Numbered from the stretch's first letter, positions 12,331 through 25,254 are shown. The stretch is DNA of 64,000 nt from Hymenolepis diminuta (GCA_900708905.1 CAADRB010000020.1:270803-334802); one strand, 5' to 3'. A program made the numbers and translations. Notes: generated by a model not told the origin, from the sequence alone.

Positions 12331-15040
12331 TAGGCGCAGATAGTGTTCAAGCCCATTGATGAGAATATAATCATCAATCATATTAAATGTACCTCCGCGG
12401 TGATTGGTTAGTGTGTTCTTAAAATTTCGCCGTTATACAAATAGTGAGGTGGCCAGATCCACTATCCTGGTCATTTCCATCATGTATTATCAATTTCATC
12501 TCAATTTTCATATCCTCACGATTTTAAGAGTTGATAGAAGTCAATATTTACACCACTGCAGTTCGATAAATGCTATGATATAACTGAATACATCTATACT
12601 TGTCCGTTGTGATGAGAGTTTTAAATTAAATGACGTTGCCCAATAAGTCAACCTTCAATTTTATAGTTTAGTGAAAGACACTCTGATAAGATAATTCCTT
12701 TTGTAGCACTCATTATCTTTCACTTGCTATAAGATGACCACCTCCCTTTTCCCATATCAGAAGTCTAGAATTTGAGCGATTACTAGCGGCCAAAAGAACT
12801 CACACTTAAAAATTCTGTTGGCCCTTTGTCTTATGACATTCAATGAATAATGTTCAATTGAAAAATTCTGTTGTGCATATGTATATCAATGATAAATACA
12901 ATACTACCCTTGATTAATCCCGGTAATTCTCTAACACATCCAATACTTAGCCCCTATTGGACTAACTCTAGCCCCTAGCGACTGCCTGTGGCTTTGAACT
13001 TTGTCTGTCGGATTCCTATCATAGGGAGAAATCCCGACTCCATAAACCAAAGTTCCCTAAACTTTTTCTTCAAATGAAGGACCTGAAAGTTATCCATCCA
13101 CTTGTCCGTCTAGTATGACACTCACTCTTATAAATAAAGTGTCAATTATTATTAGATTGCATCAGGAAATTCTCATCGTTCTCTGGAATTACCTGAGAAC
13201 ATCTTGATTGATTCGTCTCCCTCTTTTCCAAAATATTCAAAGAGGAAAAGATTTTATTCTTTCACATACTGCAAAGGTTATTTCAGTAATTACCTTCTAA
13301 TTTCCGACAAATTACAAAATGAATATTAAATAAGATTATTGAATTTCATATATATTCTAGTGAATATTGACAATTTAAATACCATTAACTGAACCCGTTA
13401 ATATTTATTCTGTTCCTTGCACACGCCTCTGATGGCTTCTTTTATGTGTTCCGACAGTTTATTACTTATAGTAAGTTTTCTTCAGCTTAATGCTCTAAAT
13501 GCAGGTCTTAATGAAATAGAGGAGGAATGTAGAGCATAAATCACATTACAAATACTTCTCAAGCTCTTAAAATTCCATACTCTTTAAAATCGGAAAATTC
13601 AAATAATATTTAAGTGAATTAATAAAGCGGCAGTTTCTGTTCTTTTACCTTGTCATGATTCAAGTACACGTAAAATCTCAAAAATGCAATTTCCCATGTT
13701 GTCACTTTATCTACTCACTTTACCCACTTCAATTGTCCCTCCCCTTCCTGCTTTCGATAGCTAACGATAACTTGTTTCCCATACATGCTTCTACTGTAAG
13801 CCGCCAAGCACATTGCTACTGACGGATCAGAAGTAGACTAGACTAACAACCTCGCTTGCCAGCACGCTAACCAACATGGGGGAGGATTATCCCTCTATTT
13901 TTTACTGTATCCAAGGCATTTGTCAACTCATAAAATCTCCCTGAATAGAATTAGTTCCTTGGGCACTCGATTTTTTCCATTACCTGGTATATTACTGGCT
14001 AATTAATTAGCCAATGGATCCCACTTCGTACATAAACGAGGGTACCTTCCACAAAGAATTAAAATAGAAACCTTAGTTTGTTTAAAAGTTCTTCCTTTTC
14101 TTCCTACGGGACGAGGTCTTAGAAACAAGGTAGTTACTGGGACATAGCGACAATAGATGATAAAGCCCAACTCTAACAAAGGTATGTCAAACATAATGTT
14201 ATGGGCAAATTTTTCCTTTTACTTTTTCCAGAATAGACAATAACACTTCGGTGCTTCAATGAGAAGTCATTGGCAGAGTTATTCCATTCTTGTGGCTTGA
14301 GATCTTTGGTAATAGAAACTGTTTTCTTGTTCATTTTAGAAAGTACAGGCTAGTAAGTTCATGAACACAAGTAAATTCAAATAAAACTGAGCATCTGATA
14401 TCGTTAAATAATACAATCACATTGCGTACTCATAGATCGTTGTAGTTTTTCATGTAGATTTGGTAAGTTCATACCCAGTTTCTGGAATGACCGGCGCTGA
14501 TAAACAAATAAATGCAGTTTACCATCCATTGTAATTTCTCAAGCTTATTAGCATAAATGTGAACAACACATGACTTGGGCAAATGGAAGGTATCCTGACA
14601 CCACCTTGCTGACCAGAATCAAATAGACAAGTGGACTACTGCTCAGCCGGAAAAGCGCTTAGATACACCTTAAACCCAGTCATTAATTCTGCAATAGCTT
14701 GTTTACAAAACGCAGGAATTTCCCCAATATTATGATGGGAAACTACTGTACAAAAAACACTGGAAATTTTTCTGCACAATAAACATTCCAAATTTTGCGT
14801 AAGGGAAATTCACCAATCCGAAAACCATTCTGTTATATCAAGTGGACTTAGATTATCTTTACATCGTCAAATCTGTTAAAGCCTTAGTTCAGCTACCCGT
14901 CCATACACAGGAATATGAGAAAATATTTGACGTTCAGATGACTAAAAATTAGGATCCGATCATCTCATCTGCTTTTACAAATGTAAGAATTGAACTCATT
15001 CAAAGAAATATAATATACGGTTAGTGTCCTATGGACACGG
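12331..15040. other. Intergenic stretch, nothing recognised
   Basis: Only short open frames without family resemblance. It separates repeat A copy 2 from the tRNA-like stretch and repeat C copy 3, just downstream of CCAR1. Confidence 0.6.
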
Positions 15041-15100
15041 AGATCCCCGCGATTCGAACGATAACCGGCATTTACTTAAGCACATTACCGCTTGTCATAC
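15041..15100 (-). repeat. tRNA-like T-arm stretch, possibly a SINE remnant
   Basis: The minus strand reads GCCGGTTATCGTTCGAATCG, containing the GTTCGAATC core of an RNA polymerase III B box. A matching cloverleaf and a convincing A box were not found, so this is not called as a tRNA gene. A tRNA-derived short repeat is the likelier origin. Confidence 0.3.
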
Positions 15101-15219
15101 ACTCATCAAAATTGACCAACTAGCCGCAGATTAGAACTTGTAGTGCACACATACTGAGTGGTACTATCCGCCCGCAGCCACTCATCAGCAAACGAAAGAC
15201 GCGAAATAATGTCAACTCT

Positions 15220-15352
15220 ATCACAACTTGGGCTCCGCTCACTCAGTACAGGCACTTCACCTCTCCCAACTCCCAATACCTCCTCCTACTCCTTTCCTCC
15301 CCGTCTAACACACATATGTTCAGCTCAACTCCCGATCTTTTGATTCGGGAGA
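15220..15352 (+). repeat. Dispersed repeat family C, copy 3
   Basis: Pyrimidine-rich, then GCTCAACTCCCGATCTTTTG and ATTCGGGAGAAC. The end forms a perfect 7-bp stem (CTCCCGA at 15329-15335 with TCGGGAG at 15345-15351) around a 9-nt loop. It lies about 470 nt downstream of the CCAR1 stop. Confidence 0.5.
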
Positions 15353-15822
15353 ACACTTTAGTATCAGAATTAGAGCTATTTGAAGCCACATACTAACAAA
15401 CCAGACAAGTCATGCGCTGCCATCCCATAAGAAGCGGAGACACCACACACAAGCTAAGTACCCGCTAACCCCTATAAACAAAAGACCTAATCGTAGTGCA
15501 CTCAATAAGCATAGCTCTACTGATTATCTAGAATCCACATCGAAATCCTCAAGCTCAAAAAGACAAAGCTAAAAAACATCAAACATCAATTGCTCAAGGA
15601 AACAAAGTGAAAACATTATGTCAAGTTTTTAGTCAAACAGAGTTATGTATAAAATGTTCGTTACAAGCAGACGAAATTGGAGCAGAGAATTACGGGGAAA
15701 AGAAAAACTGATGACCGCGATTAAAGAGGCAGTAGTGTGAAATGCAAAAAAACACAATAGAGAGGAAGGATACACAAAGAGGTATAGGGACATTACAGTT
15801 AATAAAGTGAATCATACACAAA

Positions 15823-18800
15823 TTACACTTGATCAACAACTTCCCATTCCGGTTTGTCTTCACCACTCTTTAGTGAATCCTTCTTCTCATCTTCTGAAAC
15901 TGTAAGATTTTCTTCCTTCTTCTCTCCACCTTCAGCACCTTCACGTTTCAATTTTTCCGCTTCCGCTGCCTCACGCTTGACCCTCTCCCTCTCAAACTGC
16001 TTCTCAATTTCCCCTACAGCTTTCATCATAAGATCCTTTGAGTGTTTTAGTAGGTAATTATACGTCGACACTAGGCTCTTATTGTCTCTGCTGACACGCA
16101 TTTCTTCACGCAACTTCTCTGTATTCTCGCGGTTCTCCTTCTTCAGGCGATCTTCAATGTCCTTGCTGGCATTCAGGCGCGAACGAGTCTTTTCCAACTC
16201 GTCCTTAATTTGGAAGAACTTCAATTCCATTGCGTTCTTCAGTTCCTCTGCGGCTTGGACACGCCTGAGTAGTTCCTCGGTACCAATTGATGGGGCAACA
16301 ATGACCCTAAAGAGAGGGTTTAATTAACACTCAAATTAAGCAAGCTTACTTTGAAGAGCTCTCAGGTTTTTCGCCACCAAATAGCAGGTCATTACCAGCC
16401 GCAAGATCACGTAGAAATTCTGGGTCATTTGGTTGGAGCTTTAAGGTAATAACATCATTATCATCACCTTCAACAACAGCACGATCAGTAAGATTTCTGA
16501 AGCGAACATTATCTCTGTGAGCTACTTTTCCAACCAGCTTCTTTAGTTGGGATTTCGAGTAACCTAAATTGAGAAGATGGAGAATGTCGACTAGATCATG
16601 CTCACGAATGTAGCCAGCATGACCCGCATCGAAAAAAGAGAATGCAAAGAGAAGATCGAATTCAACAGTCCTTCGCATTTTTCTTGGTTTATTGGCATCC
16701 TCATTCTCGCTAGCCGGGTTAGCTTCTTCCTCCTCTTCAACCTTTCTGCGCTTCACGTCCGGTTCTTCATGTCCGTTTTGTTCAGTTCTTTAGAAAAGAG
16801 AAAAAGGAATTGTTAGCGAGGAAAGCTAACAAATTAGAGCATTGAGGGGAGAAAAGGAACTAAAGACCCTAATTATTCCCTCCCTGAAGAGTGAAGATTG
16901 TCGCCTTACTGCATGGCTGCTGAGAATAACTAGCAAGCAACACAACTGAAATTAGAGGGATAAAAGGTTGCTAGAGAATTTGTGTGAAGCACAAACACAA
17001 TACTATCTCGTACTTTCCATCCTTTTCAGGTGCAGAGTAGACTCCTTTGAAGATAGTGAAAGCGCAATCACGCTGCATCATAGTATTGAATTGTTCGGCA
17101 AACAGGCAGACCTCAAAGTTGAGCTCTTTTTGTTGCTCATCGGACTGGGGGTAATTGAGGAGGGAATGCAGTGAAACACGATGACAATCGAATCGACCGC
17201 CACGCGCCGTGCGGTTAGGGTGGATTAGAATAGCCGCCTTATCACCCAAACGATAGAGACGTTCCAAACGACGGCGTTCTTTTTCTGACATCTCCTTCTG
17301 CGCTTGTTCCTTCTTTGGCTCTACTGCGGAGACTTCAGTTGCTGGTGTTTGACTAGTTGGCAAATCCTCAGCTGCAGTAATAAGTAAAAAGAGGGTTCTC
17401 GTTAGACGACTTTGAGCCGTATCACACACCTTAACAAAACCTTTGAAAGGTCTTCTTTTCTCTCTGTGTAAATTTTCCACAAATACGTTTCAAAGCACGA
17501 ATAGCGCATTAAATGACCAATATTTGTTAAATTTTCAAGTTTAGAAATTAGTTTTAATTTACCCGACTGTTTCACGGATTCCTCAGTGAGTTTAGGTTCA
17601 CTCTCCTCCGCTTTTCGTTCTTCATCAATAGCAGCTTGAAGGCGACTAACAAGAGTGGCCTTAACACCCTTGGAGTCCAATTTCCTAGCATTCAATTCAG
17701 CTCTCAGTTCATTTACCTAAGTTAAACAGGCGGTTATAAACGGAGTGACATTACCTTCATGCTATTAATGTCAAGTTTTGAGTAGTTCGTGGGTTCACCC
17801 TCGACAGGTTCAGCGTGAGAACTATCAAAAATTTCTTCCATTGTAGTCTCGGAAACTTGAGAAGACTCCATCATTGTCTCTGATGTAGATGGCTCCTCCG
17901 GTTTAACACTTTCTTCACACTTTGTAATTGCTTCGGGAGTAGAAATTAGTTTCTGGAATGCATCCTGATAGAACTTTTTTGTCTGCTCCCATGCCTCATC
18001 ATTGGGCACTAGGTGAGTACAATTTGGAATCAGGAAAACAACGACTTCTGTCTTATCCTCCGTAATTTCTCTTTCCTCCTCATCTTCAATAAGTGCAGGA
18101 GCCTTAGTGCCTGCCATGCGGTAGTAGCGCAGCTCGAGGAAACGAACCCTTTAAAAGAATCAATAAAAGAGAAAAATTAGTACTCTTACCACTCAGTTAC
18201 AGATGACAAATCTACACCAGTGAAACCTTTGAAGGTTCTAATGGCTGTATTAATAAGCGTCTTTGGATTACTCTCAGGATCAGGCCCATCCAAGCTGGGA
18301 GACCATGGGCCACCGATGGCCAAGGTGTCAACCTTGGTTTTTCCGCCGAGTATAAAATGGATGTTTTTAATAGCAGGAACTTTTTCAACATCGACCTTCT
18401 CGTCAGCAGCGCGGAAGGTCTGCTTATAGAGTTCACCTAATTCTGGTGAAGATATGGGTAGAACACGGACTGAATATGAGTAATCCGCGTCTGAAACACT
18501 CAGTGCATTAGTAGGGTGCGTAAATGGTGATTCCACATCCCTGTGCAAAATCTGGATAATTTATAAATCTAATCACAAATGACCTACATAGAATTCCGTT
18601 TTGGTCGCGATCTTCATAGGTTCGTACATTGGGAAAGCTTCCTGCCATGTGAAGATGGCCTTAGAATAGTCGCCGGGAATAGTAAGGCCGTGATGCAGCA
18701 ACTTAAGTTCGGGGAATGTTGCGGACTTTAGTGTCAGTGGAAGCTTAGGTATTCTGACATCGTAGCGAGATGAGTATTGTGGGCGTCTACCCGAAGCCCT

Positions 18801-19130
18801 GTCTTTATGATAGGCATCATGACCATGAGAACGCCTATCACCACCGGGGCTTTTACCTCTTGGTCGCTTAGCAGGACGATAATCATCCCGACGGCGATAA
18901 GCACCCTCGTCGCGATAACCACCGCTATACGGTTTGACAGCCGGGCTGTTTGCGTACATGGGGCGTCTATCCATTTGAGTCATTTGGTAGTAATTCATGT
19001 TGGCACCCATTTGTGGTGCATTAGGAGCCATGTAGCCGCCTCCAACATTGTATGCAGGACCTTATTTAAAATAAAAGTGATTATTACTATTCATTAATTT
19101 ACCATTCCTTCCCCAAGTACGATTAGCCAT
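15823..19130 (-). CDS. CCAR1: CCAR1/CCAR2-like cell division cycle and apoptosis regulator, complete
   Basis: Nuclear transcription coactivator and mRNA-processing factor. Eight exons: 19130-19103, 19060-18588, 18551-18190, 18148-17755, 17716-17563, 17371-17014, 16787-16350, 16306-15823. They sum to 2691 nt (896 residues plus stop), and every junction keeps phase with GT-AG borders. Human CCAR1 is about 1150 residues and CCAR2 about 923. Order of domains: a basic Arg/Tyr/Gly-rich N-terminus; RYDVRIPK (108-115) opening the conserved N-terminal domain, with FY-ILHRDVE across exons 2-3; the inactive Nudix-like DBC1 domain (about 185-310, with HFILGG and GPWSPSLDG); a SAP motif (about 424-455, LNARKLDSKGVKATLVSRL); a conserved block with RLYRLGDKAAILIHP (exon 6); a degenerate EF-hand with FDAGHAGYIREHD (exon 7); a C-terminal coiled coil and acidic tail. 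The start is the ATG in an AAAAATGG context, giving MANRTWGRN. Presence of the SAP and EF-hand-like parts favours CCAR1 over CCAR2. Confidence 0.94.
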
Positions 19131-20846
19131 TTTTATTAAGCGGATATCGAAAAAGACGCGCAGGAGAACTTAAACAATATATGCCTTGATCACATCTATG
19201 ACATAATAAACAAAAAAGAATGATATAAAATGCTTCTGTAAAAGATGAAAACTTTCTGTTTTATTTTTTGACGTTACTTTATTTTCGTATCTGTTATGTC
19301 TTTAATTCACTGCCCTTTAATTCAGAAAAAAATAATAGAAATTGTTAATGAGTTGATCATTTATTTTTCATATTAATATTTCACATTATGGACAGTTTCT
19401 GAGAAAAGAATCAATGATGATCGCGATATTATATTATTTGCGATTTTCGGAGGAAAGATTTCTTTGAATCTCTGTCATCATTTAAGGTGATCCAGAATCT
19501 TCACTAGTTGATTTTATCTATGGACATATGAATATTATTATTACAGTAATTTATACCTTACGGTGTGTTCTACCTCTACTAGTGCATTTAACGAATTCTG
19601 TTTTGCAGTTTAAATGGAAGAAAGTTAATTTTAGGTCCTAATTTCTTTACCATCCTCAGAGTCTATAAAGGTGGATTCACACAGTGGTATATTATTGATT
19701 AACTAGTATTATTAAATATGTATATTTTTTGGAATGTGGCTGCTCCTAATCCTTTCGGCATTTGTATTAGTAAGTAAAGAATACACCTTTGATTCCTTCA
19801 TTAAATTAAAAATAAAGGTAATGTTGAATATCATTAAATGTCTGAAATTATATGCTTTGGTAGACGTAGATGATCAATTTATTCTTTGAGTTTTTTAGAA
19901 GGCAAAAAACTTCTGTCAATTTATCACTCGGAAAGAAGTTTGCTCAAGCTACCATACCTTCTATCCAAATTTGTACTCTCTAGATGGTTCAGAATAGTCA
20001 CAAAAATATCTGAATCATGAAGAAATTAAGATAAATTAGAATTTTCCTCTTTCATTTGAGACCGAAATCTGTTTTGTTCTCTGCTCCCTCATTATGAAGA
20101 AGGGAATTATCGGTTTCAATTCAACAACTGTGTTGTTAATGATGTAAAATAATAGTTTTCCTTACCCAAATTGCAGATCAAATCTTTAGACCCATCTGGA
20201 TTACTTTGACTGAATAACAATTAATAGGATGTGGACTGCTCATTTTTATTGTCTTTATTTTTAACCCTTTATTCTTAATATTTTATATTTGTAATAACGT
20301 GAAGGTCTATCGGGGCTACATCGATCGAATAGATGGAATAAGTCAAGTCACTCATGTCGGCAGATCAATTCGAAGGTAGCAGACAAGCCGCCCAAATTTA
20401 TTAATAAGTAAATTATATTTATATATAGAACATTTCTTCGTTAGACGTCAGTCAGTCGTCGGAGTCTCGGCGTGATGATCGACATCTGTTTAGGTATCTA
20501 TGTGCAAATAGACAAACACACAGCGGGCCCACACGTGGACACCGTGGTGGAGATCTTGCCGTCAGTCAATCATTTCTATACGCTAGGTATTGGTCCGTCT
20601 TTGTCGCGAGACCGACCAGGAGACGAGAGGGATGTCATCGAATCCTGGTAGTGCACGGGTGGATAAAATCTTGATCGGTCCTTTTGTGTCGTTGCTCTAC
20701 ATCGCGGGATTACAAACTGTTCGAAGGTTAGAGAGCTGTGAGGTATAAAACTCAAAAATTAACATCATCAGGACTATTTAAAGAATGATGTCTTTCACAG
20801 CCCTCAAATCATACCCCCCTTGTTTGAGTCGTTTGTGATCGCGAAA
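19131..20846. other. Upstream region of CCAR1 and flank of a retroelement relic
   Basis: From 19131 to about 20300 the sequence is AT-rich and would contain the CCAR1 promoter, but no core element could be singled out. From about 20330 it becomes more GC-rich (for example GCGGGCCCACACGTGGACAC), consistent with an LTR or untranslated part of the gypsy relic that follows. Confidence 0.45.
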
Positions 20847-21800
20847 TTAAACGTCCTTCCCGATCTCCAAGTCGGAGATATCACCACCTTGCTGCTTGGT
20901 GATTATGGCAGCTGTACATTGATTATTTAAATTATGAGGGATAGAGATAGCTGATCTGTTTGTTCTCAGCGCGAGTAGAATTACATCGAACACCTTCGAA
21001 TGTGAATTTATCACCATAGTGCACGCCAAACCTTTAGTGAGACCGGAAGGATAAGTTAGAGCTGAGTCCTAGGAGAATCTGATTTCGGAGATTGAATATG
21101 AATAGAAGAATAAGGGATTTGGGTAACATGTAGACACTGCATCCTCTCACAACATTCTCCGCATTCGTAGGTTCGAGGGTAGGTGTCTGACAGGTTTCGC
21201 TTTCGTCTGGGAACTGGATAAGATTGAGCTCATAGATCCAGTCTGTGCTCATTAAGTTAATATTTCGATTTGTAACGTAGCATTGATTCGATACGTAGAG
21301 TCGCACAACATTAGATATCAGAGTCCGTGTTGATCAGGAGCTCAAACGGTATACCATTAACGCTTAGGTTAACGTATTTTCTGGAAATAGCATTTACCAG
21401 TATTAACGTACCATAGCTCTGCCTTGTCTGAGTTAACGCTCTCTTATTGTTCGGGTTCTGCCTCGTTGAACTGCTCAAAGAAGATTCTCCGTAGAAGCCT
21501 TTTTTGTGGCTATTTTCGTTGCGATTCTAGCAACGACGTCTTCGACAAGCCATTCTCGATGATAACGACATTCTCCACAAAATCGGCGTTTTGGGAGTGA
21601 CTGCCTCTGATATTCATCAGATAATTGTCGGATGGGGAGTGAGTCTCCTCGGTCGATAGATGATCAGTATTTTCGGGTCCTCTCAGTTTGAACCTGGTCC
21701 AGCCCAGGTTCGAGTTCTCTACGAGACCTCTCGACATCAAGTTTTATATTTTTCGGAGTTACATCTAGCAGAACTTTTGACGGACTGTCTGCTGCGGACC
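20847..21800 (-). mobile_element. Heavily decayed gypsy-type retroelement fragment
   Basis: At 21311-21379 the minus strand encodes KYVNLSVNGIPFELL then INTDSD, a recognisable retropepsin with its DTGSD active site altered to NTDSD and a stop right after. In the next frame (21034-21306) CYVTNRNINLMSTDWIYELN matches the end of gypsy-type protease domains (GxDWI). Further on (20847-21029) VILLALRTNRSAIS loosely recalls integrase C-terminal text, which would imply that RT and RNase H were deleted. The flanks 20330-20846 and 21800-22090 have higher G+C than their surroundings and may be LTR or untranslated parts. Limits are approximate. Confidence 0.6.
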
Positions 21801-24384
21801 GGAAGTAACTAGACAAGTGCCGGACACTAGACGACATCATGACCGATCAAAGGGTTCGTCTTGAATCTCCAAGATGGACGTTTCATATTTCGATGGGAGA
21901 TTTTAATCACCAGGTATTGATAGACATCTGCTGGCTATAGCAATATTCGCTTGAGTTGTAGATAAGAAACGATATCACTGCAAAATACGTGTCTTATCCT
22001 AGCGAGGTCTGGCCCTTGTTATATATGACAAATTTCTCCAGTGACTATCTCGGCTTAGAAATAAACAAGGTTTTGGTAGTTTGTGGCCGGGGCTGAGGAA
22101 TTTGAACATCATCTTAGTTTGGGGAACAGGGTTATATTAAATAACCGAATGGGAGGAATGCATGTAAAGTGTATATATTAGGAATACACGACAATATATA
22201 TTCAATCTGACGATAGCCAGTCTCTTTAGTGATGGCCTTCCACACTGTCACGGTCTCATCAACTTTAATAAGTCGAATGCAGTTTAGGAGAACTGACTAG
22301 ACTCAACTATGTTCAGCTCAATTTATACTAAAAAAAGCTGATGGTAGTTTCCTCAATTAGAGAATTTCAAGGACGTCATCCCATCAACCTTCATTTTCTC
22401 CAATTCGGAGACAATTTTAGTCAATATTGGGGACGTATGTGGACATGACGCATTCACATTTGTTACGTAGACAGTTTCACGCTACAATCTCTGTCATATT
22501 TCATATTAAAAATATCAAAATAAATTTCTCTATCATTTAAAATGGCTTTTAAGCAGCATTGTTCTCCTAAAAATGATTGTACCTTTTGGGTAGAATCGGA
22601 ACATATTTTATCAAAAGCGGAAATTGTTTTGTGTTGTAGGTTTATCCAGTAATTAGGACTTAGAATCTGCTTCAGCTGGCGTTGAATGCGTCTTATAAAT
22701 TAGACAAGTTTTGGTTTAATAGTCAGCGGCATTGAAAGCAAAATTTTTGCTCCATTTCACTCTCCAGGTCTTCGCTTTCATTAACCTTCAGACAAAAAAC
22801 TCGCACATTTGTTATTTTCATCGACTTAACCAAAACAGCTTAAAGTGATTTAATTAAGCGGCCCGGAGCATCAATAAAATATCGTCAATTAGGCAAGTAT
22901 AAAACCTTCATTCTCTTGATATCTGAAGGAAGAATTTTCACCCGTCTTTGTAGAATTTAACAGGGAAAGTTCCACCGCTTATTCGAGTTTCAATCCTGTG
23001 TATTTGCGCTAGTATTTTAGCGCCGATGATCCGCAACGCGATATCCAAAATCAAGGTCATGCAATTATTGATTTTTTCCTGTTTTAACGTAGCTATGCTT
23101 ACTGTGTTTGCCAGGAAGATGTACATAAGACACTTAGATTGATTGGAAAAAATTGAATGGAATCTCTCAAGAGGTTAAGTTATTCCATTGTACTTTTTAT
23201 GGGATCGGGTACATCTTACGGCAATTTTGGCTTTTTATGTAATTGGCAGGAAGCGGTTTGGTCATATTGATTCAAGAAAATAGAAAGTATGCTAATCAAT
23301 AGATATTATTTTTCACTAAATGAAAATTTGATATGTGGTTTTTTCTGGAAACTGATGGAAAAAAGCATGAAATGTAGAAGGGATTTCTGCAACTAAGTAA
23401 TGCAGATTTTCATCTATTGCGTAGATATTGGGATACCAAATATTGAATGGGTTCTGATTGCCGCAATACAATGATTTAAACTCTCAGTCGATTTTCTATA
23501 TTCATTTGCGTGTCCGGACGCGTTCTCATTAAATGTAGTTTTGTTCGTATCGTACCAATTTTCTACTGATCGAAACTAGTCCACCATTCCTAGTCTTTCG
23601 CAATAGAAAAATAACTGAAATACGATCTCGACCGTCTATTCTTGAGTGTTGCTCTGTTATTTATATAAACAGCTTACACAACTTAATTCAACTACAACTA
23701 CAATAGTCTCAAACTTAACATAAATTGCAGGGAGAAGGTTAAAACATTTCCCCTCATTATTTTAACTCTTTATAGGCACAAATGTCTATTCATACAAGTA
23801 ATGGTAGAAAGTCAACCCATTGTCATCGATTACAGTTTTATCCAGTCTAACTGTCAAGCAGCGTGGGTTCGCATGTAGAAAGCGGGAAACTTAAAAACCG
23901 CCTGTGGAATGTGAATATCCATGGACATTCTAGTATGGATCCTTTGATATTTAAATCGAATGTATTCTATTCCTTATTAAATTAGTATAAGGTATTAAAT
24001 ATTTGTTAAGACACAGCATATAGATAAGGTGAATTAATATAAAAGAGTATAAAGTCCGTAAGATGGACGGAAGATAGATTTAAGGACCAAGACATATAAA
24101 AAATATAATTAGTTAGAGGAAGCGGTAATTTTGTCTCGATGACCACAATTTCCCTACCTCGAGCGAGCGGCATGAATCTAGGTTTTTTGCAAGGTCACCG
24201 ATTTGTTGCAGTAACAAAATGTAAGAGTTAACAAACGGCAGTTCTTAAGAGTAGAACACATATAGTTGTGTAGACCAAAGTGTATTGAATAAACCACGAT
24301 GAAGATTCGAGAGTGTAAGGGGGAACCGTATGAGCAGATAACAGGCAAGCTCGTGTGTATGGAAGTGGAAATACAAAAACAGTT
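21801..24384. other. Intergenic stretch, no gene recognised
   Basis: The first 300 bases may still belong to the gypsy relic. The remainder has only short open frames. A partial stretch of repeat family A occurs at about 24010-24110. Confidence 0.5.
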
Positions 24385-24610
24385 AATGAGTCACTTGGGT
24401 AAGGAAGGGCGTGAGGATGGGTGCAGGTGTACTTTTCAATGAAACGGGACAGTTATTGAAAAAAAGAGAATCGACAAACTTGTCTAGACATGACAGATAG
24501 GATTTGGAGTCATAGTGGCATAAAGGCGAAAAATTCACGTATTTTCTTAAAAATATGCGAATGAAGAGTAATTTTGGAAATGCATAAGGTCATTCTCCAA
24601 TATCTTTAAT
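24385..24610 (+). repeat. Dispersed repeat family D, copy 1
   Basis: Shares GGTGCAGGTGTAC, ATGAAACGGGAC and GAGTAATTTTGGAAATG in the same order and spacing with 39388-39605. It is immediately followed by repeat A copy 3. Confidence 0.6.
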
Positions 24611-24900
24611 AAGACCCATTATAGATAAGGCAAGTGAATATGAAAAGAATAAGATGTATGAAAGATGGAAATTAGGATCAAGACGCATAAAGATTACAAA
24701 TGATGAGAGCAGGCGGCCATTCAGTTCCATTCCGTCCAACTCCACCAGGAGCCATAGAGACCGATGATTATGTAACCTGTTCTAGCCACTGGTCACGTCG
24801 AGCTCCCAGTTCGGTTTTCCCACTCGGTGTGTAGCCGTATCCCTCAATTTGGTCTAACCTACTTCTAATAAGCTTGTGGCTTATAAAATATTTTAATTTG
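24610..24900 (+). repeat. Dispersed repeat family A, copy 3
   Basis: Opens with ATAGATAAGGCAAGTGAATA, then GCATAAAGATTACAAATGAT, GGCGGCCATTCAG, ACCGATGATTATGTAACCTG and GAGCTCCCAGTTCGGTTTTC, ending near GCTTGTGGCTTATAAA. It directly abuts repeat D copy 1. A partial related stretch lies at about 24010-24110. Confidence 0.7.
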
Positions 24901-25254
24901 GGCCAACTTGCGTCTAATAGTCAAAGCTAATAAATAATATTGATCTTTTTCATAACAAAATAAAAAAATAGAATGGAGCGTCAATTTCTATATCCTGAAT
25001 GAAATATGGACGAGATAACGAGAATAATATGGATATTCTTGCACTGATACGAATTATTGTTAAACTAAGTACTTAATGATATTAGTACATATAAAGATAT
25101 TACCATTTGTATTGTGAAAAAGCAAGGCTGTCAATGTATTTAAACTTTCCTTTTTGTGCGATTTTTCTTGTTAATATGATGACATAAATTAATGATTTCT
25201 CGTCTTTTATCCCTATGTCAGTAGTATACTCAACAGAATACCTCCTGTTATAAC

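Noticed and set aside
15854..19097. Plus-strand open frames opposite CCAR1, some Ser/Phe-rich
   Set aside because: The composition is what the reverse complement of Lys/Glu-rich coding sequence gives. They are shadows.
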